From Mytilus edulis (lineage: Eukaryota > Mollusca > Bivalvia > Mytilida > Mytilidae), in assembly GCF_963676685.1 (NCBI RefSeq), contig NC_092354.1:16498746-16562745 (forward strand): a stretch of 64,000 bases of DNA, given 5' to 3'. The notes beneath the pieces are model-generated. The model saw nothing but the letters and a program-made list of their open reading frames with translations. It was not told the origin of the DNA and did not search any database. The position numbers and the translations under genes are program-made. Below, in pieces: positions 50,581-62,904 of this stretch (position 1 is its first letter; each line of letters begins with the position of its first letter).

Positions 50581-50848
50581 CTTATATACCGTTTCTTTGT
50601 ATTTCTAAAATTTACCCTCCTCTTATTTAGAACGCATATCACACATTATGATGTTCATGATATGAATATAAATTTAACAAAAAATTGCTTGCTAATTTCA
50701 CTGTGAAATTAAAAAAAAAAGCATAATAAAAATGTATTCAAGTATGTCTGGAAAGAGTGCGCGGAATAAATGACTACCAAAATAAACCATAAAGACATAT
50801 AGGTAAAATAAGTAAATAAAAAAAAAAACAATGTGATGCTGTAGTATA

Positions 50849-51029
50849 TACAGTGAAACCTGATTAAACCGAACCCTGAATAAACCGGAAACCTGTCTAA
50901 TCCAAACTTGTTTTGAAAACCAATCATATCACATTTATGCATTGTGAACCTGATGAAACCGAATACCTGCCAAAACCGAACGAAATCTCAAGTCCCGAAA
51001 GGGTTCGGTTTAGTCAGGTTTCACTGTAT
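50849..51029 (-). mobile_element. CAGTGAAACC MITE, copy 11 (subfamily 2)
   Basis: Starts TACAGTGAAACCTGATTAAA and ends TTTAGTCAGGTTTCACTGTA, with TA on both sides. Close in sequence to copy 10, read in the opposite orientation. Confidence 0.9.
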
Positions 51030-52026
51030 AATAAAGAATTATGATGAGCATATTGAAGAACAGTATGAGAAAAAAAACCGAAGAACAAAAGAAGAAAGAA
51101 CCTTGAATTGGCAATTTAAAATACATTTCACAGACTAATTAATTGCTCACTATTTAACGCTATATAGAGCACTATTATTTATAACTTGGTTGCCAGTTTT
51201 AATTGTTGATAGAAGTCAGACTAAACTGATCTTAGTTGGGAAAAGTAGTGATGCTAGTCATTTATGATCGGAGTCGGATGCACCTACAACGTGTGGGGGT
51301 ACGAGCTCACTACAACATGTTAACAGGCTGTAGATAAATACGTTTAACTTATACTATTCGGCCTAACCAGAATGTTCTTAATGTATCTTGCAAAATACAA
51401 GTTAACTTTTCATTATTTAATAACTATTATGAATTCAATAACTTAACAGATTGGTGTACTTTTATGAGCTTGTTAACTTAAAATGCTATATGCAAAAAAA
51501 AAAAAAAAAACTCGTTTACATTTAATTGAAGTTTGACTTAATATTTTTATTATGTAAGATTCATATCCGCCTTGAAAATAAACATTATTCATTAAAAATG
51601 AACTTTTGATTTTTTTGGTAATTTACTTTAGAGAGATGAAATTATGTTTTCAGTTCATCTGCGTTCAAATATTTAAAATTTGTTTTGAAATTAGCTTCAG
51701 TACATTACTTTTTGTAACTTTTTGTAAACTTAATAGTTAAGACCAAGGACATATCATAAATCAACAACAAAAAATATATGTAGATAAATGTTACTGCATT
51801 ATTCAACCTATACAATGCTATAGAGTCATTGAACAAAAACAATGTTGGTGTATATGCCTGCTATTAAATGACTTTTTCATTCAGTTGTATTTTTTATTTA
51901 TTATAGATAAAAAAAAAAGTCATAGTAGTAAAAGTCTATTAAATTATATGAATAAATTGTTTGGATAAGTGGTTGTGGTATTGAAAGAATGTTGGTTCAT
52001 AAATGAGTTTCTGTTGGCCAAAAAGT
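51030..52026. other. Intergenic, nothing recognised
   Basis: AT-rich; an A run of about 16 at 51495. No gene. Confidence 0.5.
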
Positions 52027-52625
52027 AAAATCACAAAATACTGAACTCCAAGGAAAAATCAAATCGGAAATTCCCAAATCAAATTGATAAATCAAAAGCT
52101 CAAACTGATGTGTAGATGACACTGCCATATACCTGCCTTGGTACAGGCATTTATTTATATAGAAAAATAGATAATTTTCTTATGTAGAAAAATAATTAAT
52201 TTTCTTATGTAGAAAATTGTGGATTGAACCTGGTTTTACAGCTAGCTAAACCTCTTACGTTCAAAAAATTGCAGCAAATTAGATTGATGTTTTTGTGTTC
52301 TGTTAAATTGTTCCTTTTAAAATTGCTATACAATGATGACTGATGTACCCATATTTCGACTATTTATTTATTGTGTCTGTTTAGTTAAAGCATCAATGTA
52401 ACTATAACGGAATTTGATGAGACTGTCATCAAAGTGAGAGGGTTAGCTCTATAAAACCAGATTTAATCCACCATTTTCTACATTTAATCATGTCAGGAAT
52501 ATGACAGTTCTTGTCCATTCCGTTTTGATGCGTTTTGTTATTTGATTTTGCCATGTGATTATAGACTTCCAAACTGATTTTCCTCTTACTTCAGTATTTT
52601 TGTGATTTTACTTTTTTCCACTACA
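52027..52625. repeat. Two family D copies in inverted arrangement
   Basis: 52027-52270 is forward (AAATCACAAAATACTGAACT) and 52418-52625 inverted (CATGTCAGGAATATGACAGT to ATTTTTGTGATTTTACTTTT), separated by about 150 bp. The pair could form a large hairpin. Confidence 0.75.
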
Positions 52626-52967
52626 TAAACAAAACAAACAGACAAAATAGGTAAAAATATCACAAATACAGCAGTCAACATTGTGTAATAATCTTTATCA
52701 CAAAAGCAACTAATAACAAACGTGTAATACAAAATTCTTATTTAAATTCAAATTTCATTTGAAATCACTTAAAAAAATGTTTCCGGCTTAATTTTTTTTT
52801 CGTTATTCATTACTTTTTTAATAAATGCTAAAGAATTATTCACAATCATAAACTATGAAACTTACATCAAAGGAAAAAGGGGCCCGAAAACTTTTCAATC
52901 AATGCAATCGAACTCCATATGATTCTCTCAATAAAGTTACAAAATTTCAATTAAGGATAAATGGAAA

Positions 52968-53007
<40 letters not shown>

Positions 53008-53154
53008 AGAAGACAAAAGCCTATTATGTTCTATTCCGTTCTTCATCCAAGCACATAAAGCATAATATAATCTGTAAACCACAATAGTAAGCCTAGTACA
53101 AAACAAATAAACAATAGCATTATGGGAACAGCTCGTTAATTGTGCAGCTTAATT
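52626..53154. other. Intergenic with poly(A) tract
   Basis: A run of about 31 A at 52974-53004, then AGAAGAAG. It could be the tail of a worn retroposon, but nothing upstream identifies one. The 67-codon frame here is made of the tract. Confidence 0.5.
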
Positions 53155-53275
53155 TGTAAATTGTATAATTATAACGGCAATCATCCTTATCACACACATT
53201 TTCAAATAGACTGTCATTATGCAAATTAAAACATAAGCTTCGCCCGATCAGTTGGAATGACATTGGTAATATACA
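53155..53275. repeat. Second copy of the 385-490 segment
   Basis: Reads ATAACGGCAATCATCCTTAT, CACACACATTTTCAAATAGA and CGCCCGATCAGTTGGAATGA, same order and orientation as at 385. Confidence 0.65.
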
Positions 53276-53929
53276 CTGAAGCAGTGTTGTCTGCTTGTGG
53301 AAACCATGTCGTATGAATATGAATAAAAAGAGATATGGTTTTTTTTATGTTATCTTGGTTACAATTGAAGTTTATATATATGTATATACAAATAATAGAA
53401 GTGACGACTTTAGAATAGGCTATGCAAAGATAAAACCCAAGGTTGAGGACAAAGTTCACGATAAAGATGATAACAAATTGGTTTTTATTACATGTAATGT
53501 TATAGTTTGCAGGAATATAATGTGTTTAAAATATATATATTATCTGTTGTCATAAATATTCATTAAATTAATTAATATTATCAGTTTTATGAATATAATA
53601 CCAAGTTGATGACAAAACTACATATATGCAGTGTATTCTGTTCATATACCGGTAATTACCCAGGGTAGACATATGAATATTTACAAAGCTCATTAGCGTT
53701 TAAAATACTATGAATAGAATATAAGATACTTCATTTCTTGAGTAAATATTGCCTTATGCACTTTGTCGATAGAGTGAGTATTTGTCATTTTAGTTTTTTC
53801 TTTGTTGAACAGTTGAAATATTGATTAAGATTATAACTTATAATGTCGATTGATTTATTCCCTATTTTGACATTTTTTTGTATTTTGTCTCTGTGTTTTG
53901 TTGTCAATATTTTATGTAACTGTCTAAAA
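53276..53929. other. Intergenic, nothing recognised
   Basis: AT-rich; two short opposing frames without support. Confidence 0.5.
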
Positions 53930-54110
53930 GTGTTTAAGGGGGTAGACCTTGGTTCAGGGAGATAACTCTTTAAATCAGTTAAGTGTTTGTAAAAGTCAAG
54001 TTCATCAATGTTTTTTAAGCATTTAACTGAAACAGATTAAAAATAACCTATGTAACCTAGAAGCTTAGAATATGTTTTTGAAAATGGTTGACACAAACGT
54101 ACTGATGATT
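53930..54110 (+). repeat. Sequence like intron 4 of the WAP-antistasin genes
   Basis: GTTTAAGGGGGTAGACCTTG, GGGAGATAACTCTTTAAAT and later CTATGTAACCTAGAAGCTTA and GACACAAACGT match, in order, phrases in gene B at 46730-47180 (AAAGGGGGTAGACATTG, CTATGTAACTAAGACACTTA, CACACAAACAT). No exon was found beside it. It may be a relic of a third gene copy or a repeat shared by all three places. Confidence 0.5.
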
Positions 54111-54414
54111 TTAAGAGTTATTTCCCTTAACCTAGGTCTACCTCCTTAATTCATCATTTTCTACTTGACGACATGCTGTACCAAATCTGTAATTTGACAT
54201 GTATTTTACATTCGTTTGATGGAATTGGCTTTTGGTTCTTCAATGTGATGAAAAACTTACCGTTCAGTAATTTTGCTATTTTGCTTTTTTTCTATAAATT
54301 ATATATACAATACTCGATTTCTTTTGAGTATTAATTGCTTTATACTATTTTCAGTTATAGTAAATGTTAAAATTAAACGATGTAAAGCACTTTCCATAAA
54401 CTGAGTATATGTGT

Positions 54415-54590
54415 TTATGTCCCACTTAAGGTCATTATGTTTTCTGGTCCGTGCGCCTGTTCGTTCGTCCGTCCAATTGTCTGTCCGTCCGTTCGTTCGT
54501 TATTTCGTCCGTCTGTCCCGATTCAGCTAAAGAAAAATGATAGTGCGAGTGGGGTATCCGTGTACTATGGACACATTCTTGTTCATAACT
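54415..54590 (+). repeat. TATGCCCCACC-family repeat, shortened
   Basis: Reads GGTCATTATGTTTTCTGGTC, a GTCCGTCC/GTTCGTTC tract, then GGTATCCGTGTACTATGGAC. The middle of the copy at 25141 is missing. Confidence 0.7.
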
Positions 54591-55212
54591 TTTTAATGGG
54601 TTTTTGTTGTTTTCAAATCATTTTATCTTTTAGTTTTATGTCGTCTCAATATGAATTAATTTCATCTTTGGAATCTGATTTAGCATTAAATTTCAGTGAT
54701 TATACATATTTTATCTACATTATATCTAAATTATAACTTTACGGGTGATGACTTTTTACATTTAAACAATTATTATATCGTCTTTTAAAATCACTATCGC
54801 ATGAAACATATTTACAATTCAATACAATGTCGATATGAAAAAGATGTTCTTTCAACCACAAAAATATGTCTTCAACGTAATAAAAACAATTAGGATTAAA
54901 AAACAAGGGCGGGTGGTAGGTTGTTTTATAAGTTTACAAAATTGTTAGAGTGTTGAATAAAATATAGATATAGTACTTCGTACTTTGTACAAGATAAGTA
55001 GAATAATATAAAGTCAGGATTTCCTTTTCTCGATCTTGATATTCAGACTGAGTGTATGTTGGCAGAGTAACTGGTCCGCTCGTAGACTGAGATGATTTAG
55101 TCTTGTCTTACTTAATTTACAAATATTGTCCTAGTCCCAACTGTGACCGATTGACTATATGTGGATTTATGTGTGGATTAATCGGTTTCGCCACTTTTAC
55201 TGTTCATGCAAT
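54591..55212. other. Intergenic, nothing recognised
   Basis: AT-rich; no gene. Confidence 0.5.
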
Positions 55213-56045
<833 letters not shown>

Positions 56046-56630
56046 TTATACAATATCCTATTTACAAGGGAAAGGCAAACGATACATAAAAAATTCCAAC
56101 ATGAAAAATAATGCATAAACTATCTAAAAAGTAAATTCAACTACAGTACTGTTATTCCAATTCTAATGCTTACAAAAAGAAATAATACGATAAAACTTGA
56201 AAAAAGGTCTAAATCTAACAAATAAAAAATAATCCGCGAAACTTCATGAATGATTTTGGCGCAAAGACGTCATGGGTAAACGTGACGTCATACAAATAAA
56301 AACTTACAAACTGGAGGTTATTACGTGACCTGTACGCTTCAAATTCGGATAAAATAACTTTAATACGGCGAATTCGAGGTAGGAGTTGTTTTCTTTTGGA
56401 TTATATAGTAGTAATCGAACATTTGTTGATTCAATCATTTCAAAATGGTTGTCCCTCATTAGTTACGCCTGGTCAACTGTGGATTTGACGGCAACTTTTA
56501 GCCAATGAAAAAAATTGTAACATACAAATTGCATTAGAATATCCTATTTACAGGGGAAAGGCAAACGATACAAAAGAAATTCCAACATGAAAAATAATGC
56601 ATAAACTATCTAAAAAGTAAATTCACAAAA
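56046..56630. repeat. Pair of about 90-bp direct repeats, 488 bp apart
   Basis: ATCCTATTTACAAGGGAAAG through TAAACTATCTAAAAAGTAAA occurs at 56050-56134 and 56538-56622 with about four differences. The second copy runs straight into a family D element. Between them are GGCGCAAAGACGTCATGGGT and ACGTGACGTCAT. Confidence 0.75.
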
Positions 56631-56850
56631 ATACTGAACTTAGAGGAAAATCAATTCGGAAAGTCCATAATCACATGGCAAAATCAAATAACAAAACGTA
56701 TCAAAAACGAATGGACAAGAACTGTCATATTCCTGACTTGGTACAGGCATTTTAAAATGTAGAAAATGATTGATTAAACCTGGTTCTATAGCGCTAACCC
56801 TCTCACTTTAATGACAGTCTCATCAAGTTCTGTTATATTTACATTGATGC
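56631..56850 (+). repeat. Family D repeat
   Basis: Reads ATACTGAACTTAGAGGAAAA, then GACTTGGTACAGGCATTTTA, to AACCCTCTCACTTTAATGAC. Confidence 0.75.
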
Positions 56851-57249
56851 GTTAAATAAACTGACACAATAAATAAATTAGTCAAAATATGGGTACATCA
56901 GTCATCCTCGTATAACAATTTTAAAAGGAACAATTTAACAGAACACAAAAAAAATTACTATCTACGAACACATTCATTGATTTGAGTGTAAATATCTATA
57001 CAACGCATCATATTTTATCATTTGGTCAAAGAATTTGTTTAATCTTTATATATATATCATTTTGTTATAAACGATACCTGTTCTCAAAGACAAGTTCATT
57101 TTTAATTGCAATATAATCCGATTACACATTCCGCCGCCAATACAAAATTTTCTTCAGGATTTGATATTGTGAACGTAATTAACGTTTTAAGTAGTTGACT
57201 GTCGTGTAGATCAGTACATAGCTTTGTATATATAAAATAAAAAATAAAA
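56851..57249. other. Intergenic, nothing recognised
   Basis: AT-rich; no gene. Confidence 0.5.
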
Positions 57250-57530
57250 GTATAAAAAAGAGGGACTTAAGAAACCAGAGGCACAGTCAATCTCATAAAT
57301 TGAAAATAAACTGACAACGCCACGGCTAAAAAGAATAAATAATTATCAGATGGCAAAATCAAAAACCTTAATACATCAAACGAAAGGGCAACTGTCATAT
57401 TCCTGATTTAGTACAGTCATTTTCTTATGTAGAGAATGGTGGATTAAACCTGGTTTTAAAGCTAGCTATACCTCTCAATTGTATTCCATTATATTAACAA
57501 CGATGTGTTAACAAAACAAACGGACACGTG
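57250..57530. repeat. CCATGGCTAA-family fragment then family D
   Basis: 57250-57330 reads ACTGACAACGCCACGGCTAA. 57345-57530 reads ATCAGATGGCAAAATCAAAA to TTAACAACGATGTGTTAACA. Confidence 0.72.
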
Positions 57531-57799
57531 TGTAAATGATTACTATATATGGCTTTTTTTTTAAATTGATTTTTCTTCCTTAATAGTATTCATGTGGTCA
57601 TTTTCTTATTGACTACCATATTTCTTATAAAGTTTTATGAGCTGTGTTGGTCAAGGTGTCATCAAATACCAATCCACTGTCTTGAATGACAGTCATTTTC
57701 ATTTCAGAACATCATCCAATAATCACTTGCAAACAAGTAATATATAAAATATTTTGACAAAGTGCAATTCATTTGTGTCTATGTATTGTTAACAACAGA

Positions 57800-57885
57800 G
57801 GTGGAAGATTACGAAAGCCGAGAAGGATCATTCAAAATTCAAAATTCAAAATTCAAAATTCAAAACTCAAAAATCCTGCATTAAT
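57800..57885 (-). repeat. Single minisatellite unit followed by (AAAATTC)n
   Basis: TTACGAAAGCCGAGAAGGAT then CATTC is the reverse complement of the 39-bp unit amplified at 62466. AAAATTC then repeats about five times. Confidence 0.8.
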
Positions 57886-58689
57886 CTATCATGATTCCCC
57901 GTGCTTACGAAAAGCCAAAAAAAGATCGCATTTTATACTTTAATATACTACTGAAAGCTATTTTAGAAAGTTTGTTAAGAACACGAACCCATTGAAACAA
58001 GGCAAAGGGTCCGTTAAACCTTCATAGGGATACATCACACTTTACCATTTGAAACCCTTGGTAACACATCGTCCTTGCAAGTAGCAACCCTCTATCAAGA
58101 AAATAGGAAAGGAAACCCGAGCCCTTTACTACAACAGCTGGAAAGTCGCTTCACTGAAATGGAACGTTCACAATGGAAAATTGAAATCATCACTTTTCCG
58201 TAAAGTTTAAATATGCATGAAATATTTACCACTGGAGGTTAAGCAAACAACAACAAATCTCTTATAATAACTTAGTTTTCCAACGGAAGAATCTAGTTAT
58301 CAAAATATGTATATACAAAAGACAGATTTTGTGTATCGTTTATCAAATTCTGTTAATTTTATGTTGTTATATCAACACAATTCGTGTTAAGTTTTTAACG
58401 ATTTTTCTTTATGTTATTTGGAAGTTACGGTCTTTGATTGACGAAAGATGATACTTTTGGCATTTACTTATTTAATTCCGTTTATTACGAAAGCGTATTA
58501 GGGTCATCCGTTTTTATTTATTCGTTTCAAATTGTCGACTTCAATCTTGAAATTATCAACTTAAATCTTGCAATTTCCAACTTTAATCTTGGAATTATCA
58601 ATTTTGATCTGGGTGGGAGGGTTAACTTCGATTTTTTTTGGTAGGGATATGCTATGTTTGCCTAAAACAATGTACCCATCTTTATATAA
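57886..58689. other. Intergenic with unassigned repeat-like block
   Basis: 57990-58200 (TTCATAGGGATACATCACAC, CAAGTAGCAACCCTCTATCA) looks like a dispersed bivalve repeat, without a second copy here. 58545-58610 has the imperfect tandem AATCTTGAAATTATCAACTT, AATCTTGCAATTTCCAACTT, which explains the 68-codon frame. Confidence 0.45.
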
Positions 58690-59250
58690 TATTATACAAA
58701 TATAGCCTTTGTATAAGGTCGATACAAGGATATATTGACCTGAAAGAAGTATATTGACTGAGGACGAAGTCCGAGGTCGATATACTTCTTTGGGTCGATA
58801 TATTCTGTATTGACCTCATACAAAGGCTATATTTGTTACATTATTAATTTCCGACCATATTTGTATCAAAATCGTCATTTAGGTTTGTTGGAAGTTTATA
58901 GATATTACATTGTTTCCTTGACAATAACAACATATTAGTTGTTATTTTATTTACTTTTTTTTTTTTTACATCTTATGTATTTGAAGATTTTTTTCGTCAA
59001 ATAATCGATCACAGATATCATGTGTTTCAAAACGTAAAACAATATCCTGAAATTCATTACATGACGTCACAAAGTATATCGGTTTTTAGATATTCTAAAA
59101 ATAACCGTGCGATATGCTTTTTGCCGGTCAATATGCATTTTGCTATCCGCCGTTTTCTCTCTACCTTCGAAAATATAGTTTAACATGTGACTATCCCTAA
59201 ACGAATCAAATTTGTTAAAATATACGAATTAATAATATTAACTAATATAT
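58690..59250 (+). repeat. Dispersed repeat family K, copy 3
   Basis: Reads ATTGACCTGAAAGAAGTATA, AGGTCGATATACTTCTTTGG and GAAGATTTTTTTCGTCAAAT, like 34427. Confidence 0.8.
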
Positions 59251-59525
59251 GGTACCTATATTTATATATTAAAATTGTGACCCGCCATGACATTTCCATG
59301 GTCTGTGCGTCCGTTCGTTCAGGCTTATGGAGGTAGAACATCATTGTTAGAGAAATTATAAACATGATAAATATCGAGATTCAATGTAATACGTATTTGT
59401 GAAGAATAGATAAACACTCTCCTTGGCTTCTTTTTTGCGGACGCCGAACTATACATTATATATAAGTTTTGAAGAAGTTTTACTTTATCGTTTGAAGTGA
59501 AAAATATTTGAATCTACATTTTAAA

Positions 59526-60150
59526 TTGATACACAAAAAAAAAATCAAAATGCTCTGTTCTATAGATTTTATTTCATAAATAGAGTCTGAGATATATATC
59601 CATAACAAATGCACCGTATCAAATGCATATATAAGAGAACACCTTCTTATAACCTGTTACCCATCACATGCCTTGTTTAGAGACATGCATAATAAGTCTA
59701 AATTAAAAAAAGGAATTTTTAAAGCTTACTTTGACAAATTTTAAACAAAATTCATTTCAACAAGTTTAAAAAGTAAAATCACAAAAATACTGAACTCCTA
59801 GGAAAAATTCAAAAAGGAAAGTCCCCAATTAAATGGCAAAATCAAAAATTCAAACACTTCAAACGAATGGATAACAAATAACATGTTCTAAAAAAGAGCT
59901 ACACAAAAAACCAAAATGCTCTGCTCTATAGATTTTCTTTCATAAATGGAGTCTGAAATATATCCATAATAAATGCACCGTATCAAATGCATACATGAGA
60001 ACACCAAGACTTATAAACTGTTACGCGTCTCATATTTTGTTTAGAAACATGCATGATAAATCTAAATTAAAAGAAAAATTTTAAAAAAGGAATTCTTAAA
60101 GCTTACTTTGACAAATTTTAAACTAACTTCGTTTCAACAAGTTTAAATTA
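59526..60150. repeat. Direct duplication of about 245 bp with family D between
   Basis: 59526-59770 and 59898-60150 share AAAATGCTCTG.TCTATAGA, AATGCACCGTATCAAATGCA and AAAGCTTACTTTGACAAATT in order. A family D repeat (59775-59880) lies between them. Confidence 0.8.
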
Positions 60151-61879
60151 CATGTTCTAAAATAAAGCTAAGAATTGTCTGTATTGTCGTAAATTTAATT
60201 CTTTGAAATTTTATTCAAATACACTATTGAACATTACTAAGAGCCAATAAATACAATAATTTTGTATTTTATAAATTAGTGCCTTCAGTAAATAAAAGTC
60301 GTCATAGAACAGTCTCATTTTCATACCGGTATTCGAAATGACTCGTTTCATTGCTATTACAACAAATATGTCATAATAACAGTGTACGTATAGGAGCCAT
60401 GGGCAAAAAAGGGGACAAAACTATGCCCCCTCCCATTTTAAGACAAAAATTGAAACTAAAAAATTAAAATGAAAGAGAACAATCACTTAATTTTAGATTA
60501 TTACACTACATAGAAAATAGGTTTTTTTTCTTGTCACTTTCAGAACTTTGCCTCCCCCCTTTTCCACACACAATTTTTTTCTCAAACTTGTCCATTCTTA
60601 TAAATGGCCTATTTCTATACGAAGGTATACACAGACAGACGTTCCGCCGGAATAATCTCAGCTACAGCGGAGGGGGCATTAATGTTAACGCTTACATGTC
60701 CGGCTGTACGTCCGTACGTATTCATGGGAAAATTTTCAACTTGGAAGTTTCCGCAATTTAACTTTATTTTGTCTCAAACAAATGCTATGAAACGTATTCA
60801 CAATGCTAATTACCACCAAACTGAGATCAAGTTTAATTTTTGGCTGGCATCACTTTCATCGTTCAAGCCCATTTATAAATGGACAAATGTTTTAAATTTG
60901 TCGTCTACGCGCTCTAATTTTATTTGCCTCAACCAAATGTTATGAAAGTTACATACAATGCTTATTACCACTTCAACAATGAGCAAACCCCATACCACAT
61001 AGCAAATCATATAAAACCCCGATGTCATTATATGAAAAAGAGGACTGCTTCAAATACAATCAGCACCATTGAACTAAAATGTACATATGATACATATACG
61101 GATACTTAGCATGTTCCAGAGAGGTATACAGCCGGTAAAAACATAAATTGAAGCTGGTACTCTAGGAATTTATTCACATAGGAGTATTTTCACCTAATTT
61201 GACACAAAGCTTCTTTTTTGTATCTTAATTATACACAAAATTACTGTAGCCTGTTGTACTCGTCGTTTAATTGCTATTTTAGGAGGGAAATGATAACTTT
61301 ATTTGGAAATGTTGTGTTTTAGTACAAATCTTTTTTATTGTTACTACCAGAAAGTTTTCTTGTAAATTTTTAACTTATAGTGTCTTTGCTAAAACAGAAC
61401 CAACATTGAAAGATCAAGTTTTCAGTGTTTACTTAGAAGGTAATATTTTGACACTAGATTTCCCAATGACAGCAATGAAAAATCCGAAAACCCTGGGTAA
61501 AATTGATATCCAGGAACATTTCAAAACATTTTCACCAGTTTCAAAAAAGGCGGTTTCGGGTTAAACATGTTAAAGAAATAACAGAAATAAATCAATAAAT
61601 AATCATTTAAAAAAACAGTAGAAATTTTATATTATTATAATCAAATAAAGTATGTCAAAACTATGTAAGAATCCTCTACAATGAAAGAAAATTTGTCTTT
61701 TCGGACACAATGCGAAATGCTTAATTTCTTACAGCATAATCTCTCAATGTGTTCCCTGCGTGGATTAAAACAAAAACGCTACGATCTCCATTCTTCGCCT
61801 GCCTGTTCTCTAATTCTACACCTGACAATAATTCTCATTCACTACACCGAAAAGTGGAGGACATATTTTTTGTGTTGTA
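60151..61879. other. Intergenic, short internal duplication
   Basis: CAAACAAATGCTATGAAACG (60776) and CAACCAAATGTTATGAAAGT (60931) begin two similar blocks of about 45 bp. The frames at 60531, 60604, 60924 and 61681 have no domain support. Nothing else recognised. Confidence 0.45.
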
Positions 61880-62150
61880 TAAATGAGGATGGTGCACATT
61901 CTGTATGTGCCTGTCCCAAGTCAGGAGCCTGTAATTCGGTGGTTGTCGTTTTTTGCTGTATATCAAATTTGTTTTTTCGTCTGAATTGTTTTACATTTGT
62001 CATTTCGGGGCCTTTTATAGCTGACTATGTGATATGGGTTTTACTCATTGATGAAGGCCGTACGGTGACCTATAGTTGTTAATTTCTGAGTATTTTTTGT
62101 CTCTTGTGGAGAGTTATCTCGTTGGCAATCATACCACATCTTCTTATTTT
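61880..62150 (+). repeat. Mussel-type repeat, 3' two-thirds
   Basis: Reads GCCTGTCCCAAGTCAGGAGC, GAAGGCCGTACGGTGACCTA and GGCAATCATACCACATCTTC. Confidence 0.8.
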
Positions 62151-62465
62151 AATATAATATTATGAAAGATTCTCAAGTCATGAAAAGAACGAGAAAAAAA
62201 CAATCGAATAAGGATTGAAGTGACAATCGATGTCTTTCTCTCCCGGAGTAAAATTGATAACAGGAAATGTTTCACTTGTCTGACATTATGTCGGCACATA
62301 CCCTTTGGAAAGTGTTATAATGTTTGTCTGTGCACAATTATATTATTAATCTATTGATCTACGGTATATTTTATCAGATCCATTGATCAGATTAAGACAA
62401 TATTTGTTGTGTTTGGATTACAACTGTAATAAAACAGGATTATCTTTCTTGATTTGCGAGTTTTG
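62151..62465. other. Intergenic, nothing recognised
   Basis: AT-rich; no feature. Confidence 0.5.
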
Positions 62466-62698
62466 AATTCTGAATTATGAATGATCCTTCTCGGCTTTCG
62501 TAGGAATTCTGAATTATGAATGATCCTTCTCGGCTTTCGTAGGAATTCTGAATTATGAAGATCCTTCTCGGCTTTCGTAGCAATTCTGAATTATGAATGA
62601 TCCTTCTCGGCTTTCGTAGGAATTCTGAATTATGAATGATCCTTCTCGGCTTTCGTAGGAATTCTGAATTATGAATGATCCTTCTCGGCTTTCGTAGA
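62466..62698. repeat. 39-bp minisatellite, six copies
   Basis: The unit is AATTCTGAATTATGAATGAT then CCTTCTCGGCTTTCGTAGG. Five of six copies are nearly identical; one lacks two bases (GAAGATCC). The unit length is a multiple of three, so a minus-strand frame of 91 codons stays partly open, but it is not considered coding. Confidence 0.93.
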
Positions 62699-62904
62699 AG
62701 ATACCAATGGGACATTCAAAACTCGAAAGTCGAACAGAAAAATACCATGATAATAAAAAAAAACGACAGGTTAAACGAACAGGTCAACAGTACACTAAAT
62801 ACAATATACATTGTAAGGCGATGGTCTTAAAATTTGTATTTCGTCAGAGAATTTAAACGTATTTTGATTCAGATTCGATTTGGGGTTTTATTTATACCTT
62901 TTGG

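Noticed and set aside
52855-53058. A lysine-rich small protein
   Set aside because: Made of a poly(A) tract; no other support.
60604-60945. 113-codon frame
   Set aside because: No domain, no splice signals in the right places, and it spans an internally duplicated non-coding block.
61681-62082. 133-codon cysteine-containing frame
   Set aside because: Its second half is the mussel-type dispersed repeat; the same phrase is found at 8430.
62440-62715. 91-codon minus-strand frame with LRKPRRIIHNSEF repeats
   Set aside because: The 39-bp minisatellite unit is a multiple of three; one unit already breaks the period by two bases.
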